DNA of 64,000 nucleotides from Owenia fusiformis. Lineage: Eukaryota > Annelida > Polychaeta > Sabellida > Oweniidae. The notes beneath the pieces were generated by a model. The model worked only from the letters and a program-made list of their open reading frames with translations, ran no database searches and was not told the DNA's origin. The DNA lies in the NCBI GenBank assembly GCA_903813345.2, contig CAIIXF020000011.1, positions 10,634,842-10,698,841 of the forward strand. The letters are read 5' to 3'. How positions within the stretch are numbered: the stretch's first letter is position 1; each line of letters starts with the position of its first letter. The translations under genes and the position numbers were made by a program. Positions 32,972-45,900 of this stretch are shown one piece after another.

Positions 32972-35900
32972 CGTCCACGACTTTACTTCTTCCTCTATCG
33001 TTACAAATAATAGAATTTAATATAACAAATTACCAGAACGTCGTCTGACTGATTTATTTAGTATTCTGGCTTCCCATTCTGATACTCAGACCATCTCTAC
33101 CTCGCAAACTTCTAGAAGGAATTTCTTACGATGCTGGCTGCCCTTCTTTTACAATAAGTGCTGCATATGTTTTCCAGTGTCTCCAAATAAAGGCAATGGA
33201 GCCTCAGTGTGAGCCATTCTTCATATCGCTAGACACTGAGACAAGTTAAGTTTGTGGAAGGTAATTTTTAAGAAAACAAATATAAATAGCTATTAGATCA
33301 ATGCAGGAAACACCTGCATCCCAAATATTAATAATCTAGAGGAATGTCGTAGCATCAATTTAGCATAGATATGAAACATAAAACTAATAATCAATTTGAC
33401 TTCTATAATAAATTTCATTGTAAATTGACATATTTATTTATAAATGATCAATTTATTTCATCGTCTATATTTTTGTACAAAATGGCTTGTCAATAACTTT
33501 TTAATATAAAATGGGAAACAGGACAGGTTGACATATCGTTTGGGATAACTAGTCTTGCATTAAGTCGAGAAAGGGTCAATAGCAAATATGCTACAAAGTC
33601 TATGTAGAAATATTTTAGGTCCCACCAAAATAATCTCCCCTGGAGCATTTTCTCGAGGGATCTTGGTCCCTGGACCATTTAACCAAGGAAAAACACCTGG
33701 AAAATATTGTCATATGGCTAGGTTGAATGGTCCATTTGGGTGTCTCCCAATGACGCAGGGGGGCCTTACTGCGATCCAACGGTTCGCAAAGGTCAACTGT
33801 TAACCATGAAATCTCGGGGCAGTCGTAATTCGACCGTAAACCCGATGTACGACCAGCTTGGGACCTTTCCACGATCTGAATGCGACTTGTTAATTTCTAT
33901 GGTGAATGAAAAAAGGTGAAACTCTGATTTATAATTTCTTCGGCGACTCTACGGAATGCAAAAAACGCACGGTCGCCGTAGGACGTCCCTACGGTTGACT
34001 TAGTTCAAGACAAATGCCAAGGCGGTCTCAGGGGGCTCGTACGGCGATTTTACGGTCAGGTAGACTAGATGTGATTAGACATAATCTTGATTTACGTTAG
34101 TCAAAGTGATATCACATTTGAAATCAACATGTAAAATTACATTGTTTTAAAAAGTGTTTATCAACTTTGAAAATTCAATTTTCTTTGACCCCGTATTATA
34201 AAATCACAAATATGTGAAATATCTTGAATGGGTGGTAAAAAAACGGCAACCCTGTATTTTCCTCATATCTTTGTCAATGTAGGAAATTACTCCCTGGTAT
34301 TTTACACACTTGTACATCATTCAGTTTCCTATCAACCTACCTTTTTCATGACCATCAGACTGATAGTCACAATGTTACAGCACTTTAAACAACATGCTCC
34401 ATGTGTGGCCATCATCGCGCTCAGACAAACCTGCACAAGTTGTCTATGACCCAACTACTAGTAATTGTCCTGAGGTCGTTTTTGTACACTTTATCTTTGG
34501 CATATCCCACATGTAGAAGTCAGGTTAGTATGGTATGAACATTTTGAATGACGGGTGCAAGTTTGCCCAAAGCGCAATATTGACATCTGGTAGATAATAT
34601 TTTCTTTACTTAGTCTTCCTCAAAGACTGTATCCACCCCCCCCCCCCGTCACCTTCGCTCTCTTTACCTGGCTAGAGAGAAGGATAAAGGGGGTGAGTAC
34701 AGGGTCTTTTAAGCAAGACTATTCTTTACTGAACATATTTTAATTTGTGTAACTATCAGATATATACCTTGTATATGGTAATTGAACAACTAAAACTGAT
34801 GAATATTCAAGTTTAATGGAACTTTGCTTTTGTAAAATATAACCCATAAACCCTTAGCGCAGCCGCAAATCGACCGCGCGCCCAAAATACGGCTAGTGTG
34901 GAACCTTTCTACAGTTTCACTACGACTTGTTCACTTCTACGGTGACCATAGAAATGAAAACAGTTTTAACTCAGATTATAAAGTTATAAACGGCCACTCT
35001 ACAGGCTTTTAAAAAAGGTTGACGGAGATCATAAGCCAACCGTAGATGTTTTCCTGTTGTCATAGGAATTTGGCGATTTTAGGGAACTGCGATCGTTATA
35101 CAGTGTGTCCCAAAAAAGGAAACCAGCAATATATTGCTTATTTCTCAAATATGAATAATAATAGGAAAATTTCACAGCTACCATCTGATAGGTTATGATG
35201 TCGTCTTTCTTATGATACCAAAGTTGTCTATTTTCCTCCACGGATGACTGAGTTTTAAGGGATTTAAGTGACCATGTCAGAAATGAGTTTGTACCACTTT
35301 CAGCCAAGTCAATTTCACCATCATAACAAAGTGGTAAGTAACAACAAACATCAGGATATCACTCTTTTACTCATTTATTCCAATTAAAATTACACATATC
35401 ATATTTAACACCCCTTTTAAATCCCAATGTCCATTCAAAGTTGTTTTAACCCTAGTGTCCTTCAACATGACCCCCATTCCTTTCAATGCAAATGTCTGCC
35501 CTTGATCTCATCGCACGTACCGCATCCCTGATGCTGCGCTCCCTCGGTCAATATCATATTACCCTTCGGTCAATATCATATTGTCCCTCGGAATAAAACC
35601 CATATTCAATCCCTCCCAGTAAATAACCTATATTTACCGAGGGATATACCCTGTATCAAAAATCGAACATTTAATAACTGATTTATCCTATACTTAGTAA
35701 ATTATGAAGATTAGTAGATTATTAAGCATGCATTGAATGTTATGGAACGCTCATGTAATAATTACAAATGATAACTACAATCAAAACATGAATATCTTAT
35801 ATCGATGTAAAGTTCTTCACAGTTATTGTTTTCAGTTTAAAACTCCACACTTTTTAACATAAAACATGGGCATAGGGGGAGATATTTATCACCCGCTCAC

Positions 35901-36342
35901 CTCATACTATTTATACTATATATCACCCGCTCACCTAAGATATCAATTATATTCCCGCATGTCATTTACCTATAACACTGGGATAAAGGGGACTATTAAC
36001 CCTGTTTCTGATGTGACAGAAATGGTTGTCCGATCAGGGTTTATTTTCCCAGGGGCACTATAACCTGGGACAATGAATACTAGGGTTAAAGGTCCTATCA
36101 CCGACTTTCAACAATTGTCCAATTATCAAGGGATAATTAATCACCCCCCCCCCCCAAGGGGACCATTATTTCTCGTACACCGGTCCCAATATTGTTCGGA
36201 TTAGACAGGTTTTACTGTAATTCATGACAGCATTCTATTAAAATAGCCCTTAAAGTTCATGATTGTAATTATTGACGGCGTTCAAAATCATTTGACAGTA
36301 CGTGAATCGACAGGCGATCCAATATTCTTACTAGAGTCCGCT
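32972..36342. other. Intergenic DNA with repeat fragments
   Basis: 33830-34065 and 34855-35100 are diverged direct copies of one sequence (blocks such as CGACTTGTT and CTACGG). Between them, 34075-34830 matches the old dispersed repeat seen at 280-560 and 12985-13270. A one-ended MITE remnant (CAGTGTGTCCCAAAAAAGGA) starts at 35101. Poly(C) runs are near 34637 and 36147. No exon was recognised. Confidence 0.5.
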
Positions 36343-39300
36343 AAGGCCAAAATGCCCTAATACGTCACTTCCGCTGAATAGAAAAAAGTAGTATTCAAAA
36401 ATAAATGTAGTCCCAACACAATTGTGATCATGACGAGTCAGTAAGCCAGTATGTAGGCACAGTTGTAATCTTTTTGCAATGGCAACATGCCATTTCTTCT
36501 GAAAATGCGTTTATTTGGGTTATCTGAAGGAAAATTTCGAGTCAAGTGGCGTATTAATTTTGCCTTCATTTTTGTGAATTTCAATTTGTGTCTGCAGAGA
36601 GAGGGGGTAGTGTCACAATTGACCAATTATTTCAAAAAGTAGATGATTGGCCCCTATTGAGTTTAGTGTCAAGATGTAGCTTAGACATAGCTTTAGAACC
36701 TCAGATAGGCCAGTGAGGCCACATAAATCCATAACTCGAGATAAAAAGTCAGGCGTTTGCCCTTTTGCCCATTGACTAGTATGGTGACGTGAATTAGGGC
36801 AGTTTTGCCTATTAGTCACATGTGAAAGTGACCAAAATTTTTTAAAACTACTCAGAATCGCCCAGAATTGAAGTTTATTAGTGTGAAACATATTTTGGAC
36901 GGAGGCAAAAAGGGGTATTTTCATGAACAAATTTAATATTTTTGCTGAATCAGCAGTTTTCGCTTTTTACCCCAAAAACCACTGATTTTGACAATATTTG
37001 GCTACAATTTTGTCCTTAGTGACAACTAAATGTCATTTGTTGTCGTAAATGGGTAAGCCAACGAGTTGCTATTCATCATAAAGATTGAATTTTCCATCTT
37101 ATGGTTTCCAGTATAGAAAGAAGGTACATATCGGGGGTGCAGTCAGAAATTGGTGAGTTAAGTGTCAATTTTTGATGTATTTGTTCACTCTGAATGACTA
37201 CATTCGAGCTAAAAAATATCTCAAAAGTCCCAATTCTCTAGGCCAGAGTCAAAACTGATCAAATTTGTCATCATTTTTCAAATCAGGAGGTTGTTGAATG
37301 GAATAAAGTATGAAAAAGTGATGATTTTAGTAAGATTTTGCCAAAAAGTGGGCCAAATTTGTCCAATTTTCTGGTTCACGGTTCAGTGATTTTGGCTAAA
37401 AATCGCAATATGCAATAAAATACTCAATTTCTTGACACGATACTGAAAAATGTCACCATCAGGCAGTGGATTTCATGATGTAAATGAAAAACTAGTCAAA
37501 TTTAAAGGAAAACCATTGGGTTCTTGGAAAAATGACCCCAGGGGTAATGAAGTAGCCATATTTTTCATAATTGCTGTCAGAATATTCTTAAACTGCACAA
37601 AACTACTTGAAAAACTCTAGTAAATTGGAAAAACGCAATTTAAAGCCAGAAATCATCCAACCATGTGGCTATTAGGCCAAAATGCCCTAATCACTTCCGC
37701 TGAATAGAAAAAAGTAGTATTCAAAAATAAATGTAGTCCCAACACAATTGTGATCATGACGAGTCAGTAAGCCAGTATGTAGGCACAGTTGTAATCTTTT
37801 TGCAATGGCAACATGCCATTTCTTCTGAAAATGCGTTTATTTGGGTTATCTGAAGGAAAATTTCGAGTCAAGTGGCGTATTAATTTTGCCTTCATTTTTG
37901 TGAATTTCAATTTGTGTCTGCAGAGAGAGGGGGTAGTGTCACAATTGACCAATTATTTCAAAAAGTAGATGATTGGCCCCTATTGAGTTTAGTGTCAAGA
38001 TGTAGCTTAGACATAGCTTTAGAACCTCAGATAGGCCAGTGAGGCCACATAAATCCATAACTCGAGATAAAAAGTCAGGCGTTTGCCCTTTTGCCCATTG
38101 ACTAGTATGGTGACGTGAATTAGGGCAGTTTTGCCTATTAGTCACATGTGAAAGTGACCAAAATTTTTTAAAACTACTCAGAATCGCCCAGAATTGAAGT
38201 TTATTAGTGTGAAACATATTTTGGACGGAGGCAAAAAGGGGTATTTTCATGAACAAATTTAATATTTTTGCTGAATCAGCAGTTTTCGCTTTTTACCCCA
38301 AAAACCACTGATTTTGACAATATTTGGCTACAATTTTGTCCTTAGTGACAACTAAATGTCATTTGTTGTCGTAAATGGGTAAGCCAACGAGTTGCTATTC
38401 ATCATAAAGATTGAATTTTCCATCTTATGGTTTCCAGTATAGAAAGAAGGTACATATCGGGGGTGCAGTCAGAAATTGGTGAGTTAAGTGTCAATTTTTG
38501 ATGTATTTGTTCACTCTGAATGACTACATTCGAGCTAAAAAATATCTCAAAAGTCCCAATTCTCTAGGCCAGAGTCAAAACTGATCAAATTTGTCATCAT
38601 TTTTCAAATCAGGAGGTTGTTGAATGGAATAAAGTATGAAAAAGTGATGATTTTAGTAAGATTTTGCCAAAAAGTGGGCCAAATTTGTCCAATTTTCTGG
38701 TTCACGGTTCAGTGATTTTGGCTAAAAATCGCAATATGCAATAAAATACTCAATTTCTTGACACGATACTGAAAAATGTCACCATCAGGCAGTGGATTTC
38801 ATGATGTAAATGAAAAACTAGTCAAATTTAAAGGAAAACCATTGGGTTCTTGGAAAAATGACCCCAGGGGTAATGAAGTAGCCATATTTTTCATAATTGC
38901 TGTCAGAATATTCTTAAACTGCACAAAACTACTTGAAAAACTCTAGTAAATTGGAAAAACGCAATTTAAAGCCAGAAATCATCCAACCATGTGGCTATTA
39001 GGCCAAAATGCCCTAATCACTTCCGCTGAATAGAAAAAAGTAGTATTCAAAAATAAATGTAGTCCCAACACAATTGTGATCATGACGAGTCAGTAAGCCA
39101 GTATGTAGGCACAGTTGTAATCTTTTTGCAATGGCAACATGCCATTTCTTCTGAAAATGCGTTTATTTGGGTTATCTGAAGGAAAATTTCGAGTCAAGTG
39201 GCGTATTAATTTTGCCTTCATTTTTGTGAATTTCAATTTGTGTCTGCAGAGAGAGGGGGTAGTGTCACAATTGACCAATTATTTCAAAAAGTAGATGATT

Positions 39301-39465
39301 GGCCCCTATTGAGTTTAGTGTCAAGATGTAGCTTAGACATAGCTTTAGAACCTCAGATAGGCCAGTGAGGCCACATAAATCCATAACTCGAGATAAAAAG
39401 TCAGGCGTTTGCCCTTTTGCCCATTGACTAGTATGGTGACGTGAATTAGGGCAGTTTTGCCTAAG
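36343..39465. repeat. 1,326-bp tandem array, 2.35 copies, alternating A and B segments
   Basis: Starts of identical sequence at 36345, 37675 and 39001 give a period of 1,326 bp; copy 1 has four extra bases (ACGT) near 36362. The copies look identical elsewhere, including stretches with the same translated frames. Each unit has an A segment (about 463-467 bp) bounded by GGCCAAAATGCCCTAAT and its diverged complement ATTAGGGCAGTTTTGCCTA, and a B segment (about 863 bp) bounded by TAGTCACATG and CATGTGGCTA. The array reads A-B-A-B-A and ends exactly at an A terminus. No transposase frame was seen. Confidence 0.9.
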
Positions 39466-39985
39466 TGAGTTACTCTAAAAGGCCTTCATGTCAAAATCCT
39501 ATTTGACGGCCTTCAAAGTTCCATGCTACTTTATACTTTGGTCCGGATGGCTGCCTATCAACCATCCATTATATTCGTTCAACTTTGCTTCACTTCGGAT
39601 CATAACTAGACCCTTCGCGCAAAGTACACGTACCTATCAATATTTCGTGGCAACAGAACGCAGCCACTAACCAGTTTTACGACAACGGGAAATATAATTT
39701 ACCTTAAAGTAGTCGTTCTAAAAATATAAAAACTCTCGTAGAAATCATAACAAACAACAGTTTGACACGGATATAAAAGGTCATTTGAACTCAAGAAACA
39801 AACAAGCAATTACACAATCACTGATAAACATTTAGGCTTTGAGTGGAATCTATATACTGGATGAAAATGCTTTATTTGCTCGATTATAGACGAAAGAATC
39901 ACAAATAATCTTTCAGAAAATAGGCAACTTTTTCGATCAAGATATAGAAATAAGAGCCAAGCATTAGGCCATTCAAATGTGAAAT

Positions 39986-42900
39986 ATGACATACCAAACT
40001 AGTTTTTTAAAGCAGTTAAATAGAAGGGAAATTTTGGTAAGTAGACTAGGAGCCTATAACCCTAAAATGCACTTAGTCCAATGGAAATATAATTTCCTGG
40101 AATGGAAATTGAATTGCTAGAGTTGTAAATTATGTAAATAATTGCAAATGGCATATGTTGGAGCAAAAACATAGTGAAAACAGTAGTTAGTTCATGAGCT
40201 TAGGCTTATACATGCATGTTCGAAGGGGGGGGGGGGGTGCGTTGATGTGGCCGTACCCCCTTTTTTGTCAATTTTCCCCAGGATTTCATTCATGGGGCTG
40301 ATGAGACCCAGGGGGAAAAAGGACTATGTGCTCTAGATAAAGAGGTGTGGGGAAGAAGCAAGCCAAGTGTATGAGGATTGAAGTTGATATGTTTTATATG
40401 TCAAAGTATACTTTATTTAGTTTTCTTATATAATTTCCATATATTTCCCTCATAGCAGATACAGGTATACCTTAGAGTTAAATACAGTTAGCTCTCCAAC
40501 GTTGAACTTTATCATTGGTCCATTGTATCTTAGACATGTATTCTAGTCAGCTAGCTGAAAGGAGATGCATTCTGTACCTGTAAATTTCTGATTTTCAGTC
40601 CTAAGGAGAAGATGAATGAAAATTCAGTCATTATTATTTAATTATATATTAACTTTTATTCAGGGATCTACTAACACAGAATTCCAACGTGAGAGCCATG
40701 TCACGCCAGATCTTACTCTCCGTATTGGTCTTGAAAAGGAATTAGAGGTAAAGACATACATACAGTAAATATTTAGAGGTTATGTCACTATGACGTGAAA
40801 TATGCCTGAGTTCTCCCAATATAGGCCGACCTTGGGAGGCTCTATATTTGGGCAAGAACGAAGGCATATTTCACGTCATAGTGACATAACTGATGTATTA
40901 CATGCCTTTGTTCCCATGGTTACTTTGTATCAATGACGTGACGTCATGATATTATCATGGTTATTAAAGAAATCTAATATCAAAACGAGGTAAGCGGGCT
41001 ATATCGGGGTAATCGGGCAATATCTGTGGATATAGCTCGCTAACTTTCCCATTGGCTTCCATACAAATGCTTCGCTAGGTATGTAATACAGGTATATAAA
41101 CAGTGTATAATTCCAAGACTGAGACAGGTTTCTGTTTGGTTTGACCTGAATGTCTGGAATGTAAATGCCTCATTATTAATTCACTGCAACCATATAATGA
41201 ATAAACAAAAACTTATTCATGTTAATCAATTATAAGGAGGCCCTCTGAAAGAGGCCTCCTATGGCTTTCTTGTCTTTCTTTTTTTATTTTATTTATTCTT
41301 TTTAAGAAGTCCCCCTGGAAAAGGCTTCTAATAGCTTTTCTTTATTCTTTATTTAGTTATTTGGAGTCTTTTGGTTTTGCCTGTTTTCTTTATTCTTCTT
41401 TCAAATTTAGGTCAAATCCAAAAGTTTCTCAATGTTTGTCCTTGTACTTCATTATTTGTTACGATAAATTAAATTTTGAAATTGCTCATATATGTATCTC
41501 AGCATTTAAGTTTTACAGTTTTTGAGATATTTGATGTAAAAAAATGGTGAAAATAGGTCATTTTTCATCTTTCTTCAATCTGACGAAATTTTTCACAAAT
41601 TATCTACAAATTGCCAGGATTCCATATCTGACCTCATACTTGACCTTTAGTTGACCTTCAGTGACCTTCGAAAGGTCAAAAGGTGAATTTCTCGATTTGA
41701 TTTTTTGATTCAAATTTAGGTCAGCTTTATAAGGTCAAGGGTCAAAGTTTTAATTTTATATTAAATTTTTGTGCCAGTTTCGAGATATAACAGCCCAAAA
41801 CTTTTTTTAAAAAATCATCTACAAGTTTTCAGGAGTTCACTTCTGACCTCAAGTTAAAGATTGACCTTCAAATTGTCAAAATGTCTTTGAATTTTTTCTG
41901 TAATTCTTGGATTATAAAGTAACAAGTATATTGAATGTTTCTTTGATTTCTGCATCAATGTCCTCTTCCTGATATCTGATGTGTCTGCATATGTATATAT
42001 GTGCATATGTATATATGTGCATATGTATATATTCTACATAATGATTCATGTTTTGTTGTAGGGCCACACAGGGTGTGTCAACTGCTTGGAATGGAACCAG
42101 TCAGGAAGGTAAGAGACATAAAAATGAATACCAAAAACATATGTTTAAATATGATGTCATCATTGTATTTTATTGTTCCCTCTTTAGTATGTTTACCCAT
42201 AAGATTCTTAATAAAACATGATTGATGTATAAAAGATTATTACTTTTGTCACAGTATTTGAACTGAAATAATATTCTGTATTCATTTAACATTTAACATA
42301 TCACTTGTGTCAAGATAGTATTTTTTGTCGCATCTTGGTGTCACTGTCTATAACATGTAGTTTTTCTGTATTATAGTATATAATTTAATGAAGTAATAAC
42401 AGTATTATTTTTACAAACAGATTTAGGTCATTCATAGACTCCTTCTTTGTTTTAAGATTTAAGCCCTGGACCAGTGTATTGTGGACAGATTATTATTCCT
42501 CGAATGTGTTGTTTCAAATTGGGCGAAATTTGGAAATTGGCGGAGATTTAATTTGGCGAATTTAGCAAGAATAAATGGCTGTGAAATTGGTGAATGAATA
42601 AGCCCTACTGGATCTTATTGCAACTTTCGAACACTAAATAGTCCAATTTCTTGGATAAATCAGATCTTGAACATTTGAACCACGATTTTTAAAATTTCCC
42701 AGGAATTTCTGAAAATTGGCGGAGACATGAATCGGCGAATTTTTTGCAATTTGCCAAATTCGTCAAATTAAATCGGTCGCCAAATTAAGTTGAGTCACAG
42801 TTACATTTATATAATTTAGGAAACAACTCCTCAGTGGAATGAATCAGCCACAGTGCATTCAGTCTTGTGCTTAATTCTTTTTACACATTGCAAAATAGTT

Positions 42901-45900
42901 TTTACAATAGCACTTAAAAAATGAAGTGACTTCAAAGAATATATTTTAAAGGAAACTTTTTGCAAGGGTCAAGTTGTCACCTAGACAATCTTTGAACACT
43001 AACCATTTGATTTGCACAAGCACTTGGCTTGATATTTCCCTATGATACTATTTATAGATTTTTACTCAACTACGAAATTGAATAGCTTATCAGTTTCATT
43101 AGTTTAACTAGAATCTAAATATGACATTGAGTGCATTAGATTAGTATATTGCAAGGTAGTTTTAGGAAAGAGCATGATCTGATTGGCTGGAATTGGACAC
43201 ACCTTGCCTAGACGTGTGTGAACTAGTTTGATTAATTTAAACTAAGATGCCTTCATAATATTCTAAAGCTATATTTTCAGCCTGTTAGCCAGTGGCTCAG
43301 ATGATATGCAAGTTATTGTATGGGAACCTCTCCACCACAGAAAGCTAACTGCAATACACACTGGACACAATGGCAATATATTCTCTGTCAAGGTCAGTGC
43401 ACAAAGTAATACACACTGGACACAATGGCAATATATTCTCTGTCAAGGTCAGTGCACAAAGCAATACACACTGGACACGATGGCAATATATTCTCTGTCA
43501 AGGTCAGTGCACAAAGCAATACACACTGGACACAATGGCAATATATTCTCTGTCAAGGTCAGTGCACGAAGCAATACACACTGGACACAATGGCAATATA
43601 TGTTCTGTCAAGGTCAGTGCACAAAGCAATACACACTGGACACAATGGCAATATATGTTCTGTCAAGGTCAGTGCACAAAGCAATACACACTGGACACAA
43701 TGGCAATATATTCTCTGTCAAGGTCAGTGCACAAAGCAATACACACTGGACACAATGGCAATATATTCTCTGTCAAGGTCAGTGCACAAAGCAATACACA
43801 CTGGACACAATGGCAATATATGTTCTGTCAAGGTCAGTGCACAAAGCAATACACACTGGACACAATGGCAATATATTCTCTGTCAAGGTCAGTGCACAAA
43901 ACAATACACACTGGACACAATGGCAATATATGTTCTGTCAAGGTCAGTGCACGAAGCAATACACACTGGAAACAATGGCAATATATTCTCTGTCAAGGTC
44001 AGTGCACAAAGCAATGCACACTGGACACAATGGCACTATATTCTCTGTCAAGCTCAGTGCATAAAGCAATACGCACTTGACACAATGGTAATATATTCTC
44101 CATCAAGCTCAGTGCATAAAGCAATACACACTGGACATAATCGCGATATATTCTCTGTCAAGGTCAGTGCACAAAGCAATACACACTGGACACAATGGCA
44201 ATATATGTTCTGTCAAGGTCAGTGCACGAAGCAATACACACTGGACACAATGATAATAAATTCTCTGTCAAGGTCAGTGCTTACAGCAATACGCACTTGA
44301 CACAATGGCAATATATTCTCTGTCAAGCTCAGTGCATAAAGCAATATGCACTTGACACAATGGTAATATATTCTCTGTCAAAATCAGTACACAAAGCAAT
44401 TCACACCAGATACACACCAGACATAATGGCAATTCATTTTTTGCCAAGGTCAGTGCACAAAGCAATACACACTGGACACAATGGCAATATATTCTCTGTC
44501 AAGGTCAGTGCACAAAGCAATGCACACTGGACACAATGGCACTATATTCTCTGTCAAGCTCAGTGCATAAAGCAATACGCACTTGACACAATGGTAATAT
44601 ATTCTCCATCAAGCTCAGTGCATAAAGCAATACACACTGGACACAATCGCGATATATTCTCTGTCAAGCTCAGTGCATAAAGCAATACACACTTGACACA
44701 ATGGCAATATATTCTCTGTCAAGCTCAGTACATAAAGCAATATGCACTTGACACAATGGCAATATATTCTCTGTCAAGCTCAGTACATAAAGCAATATGC
44801 ACTTGACACAATGGCAATATATTCTCTGTCAAGCTCAGTACATAAAGCAATATGCACTTGACACAATGGCGATATATTCTCTGTCAAGCTCAGTACATAA
44901 AGCAATATGCACTTGACACGATGGCGATATATTCTCTGTCAAGCTCAGTACATAAAGCAATATGCACTTGACACAATGGCAATATATTCTCTGTCAAGCT
45001 CAGTACATAAAGCAATATGCACTTGACACGATGGCGATATATTCTCTGTCAAGCTCAGTACATAAAGCAATATGCACTTGACACAATGGCAATATATTCT
45101 CTGTCAAGCTCAGTACATAAAGCAATAGACACTGGACACAATGAAAATAAATTCTCTGTCAAGCTCAGTGCACAAGCAATGCACACTGGAAACAATGGCA
45201 ATATATCCTCTGCTAAGGTTAGTGCACAAAGCAATACTCACTGGAAACAATGGCAATATATCCTCTACTACGGTCAGTGCAAAAAGTCTTAGGAAATTAG
45301 GCAATGTAAGTTATAACATGTGTAGAATGTATGGCATTTTAAAGACATTGGTCTATTTCATAATTGACTCAATAAAATAAATCCAGACTAGATTAAATCA
45401 TTGGCATGTTTTGCTGAAATAAGTGATGTATTTTCTCTTCCCAGTTCTTGCCCAACACAAATGATGGCCTAGTGGTGACAGGGGCTGCAGACTGCAAGAT
45501 CAGGGTTCATGACCTCAAGTCTAAGGAGACTACCCAAGTGTTCAGCTCACATGCTGGCAGAGTGAAGCGGATTGCAGTTGCCCCCACTGTGCCATTCATG
45601 TTCTGGAGTGCATCAGAGGATGGTACCATTATGTGAGTAGATCCAGTTTATATATCTTTTGTCATACTACAATGTACAAGTATTTCACCACATTTCAAAG
45701 GTCATATGTATGTATACTTGCCTACTTGCCATTTTATTAAAAAATATATGTGTGAGCTCTAAAATGAATCTGAAGAGAAATTTGTGCTTCTGTATGTCGC
45801 CCTGCCTCAGATTCATTTGAGATATATACTTTAGAGCTTATCTTGAAATACATTCAAATAGTAATATCAGACTCAGGCATTAGTCTTGTACCTATATTTG

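Noticed and set aside
36438-39278. Identical 62- and 105-residue minus-strand frames in the 1,326-bp array
   Set aside because: They recur only because the DNA is duplicated. There is no domain, and the DNA looks like a noncoding inverted-repeat element.
43306-44680. Four overlapping plus-strand frames over the WDTC1 intron array
   Set aside because: The 55-bp unit has no stop in any frame, so every frame stays open. They are exon 4 duplicates, not new genes.
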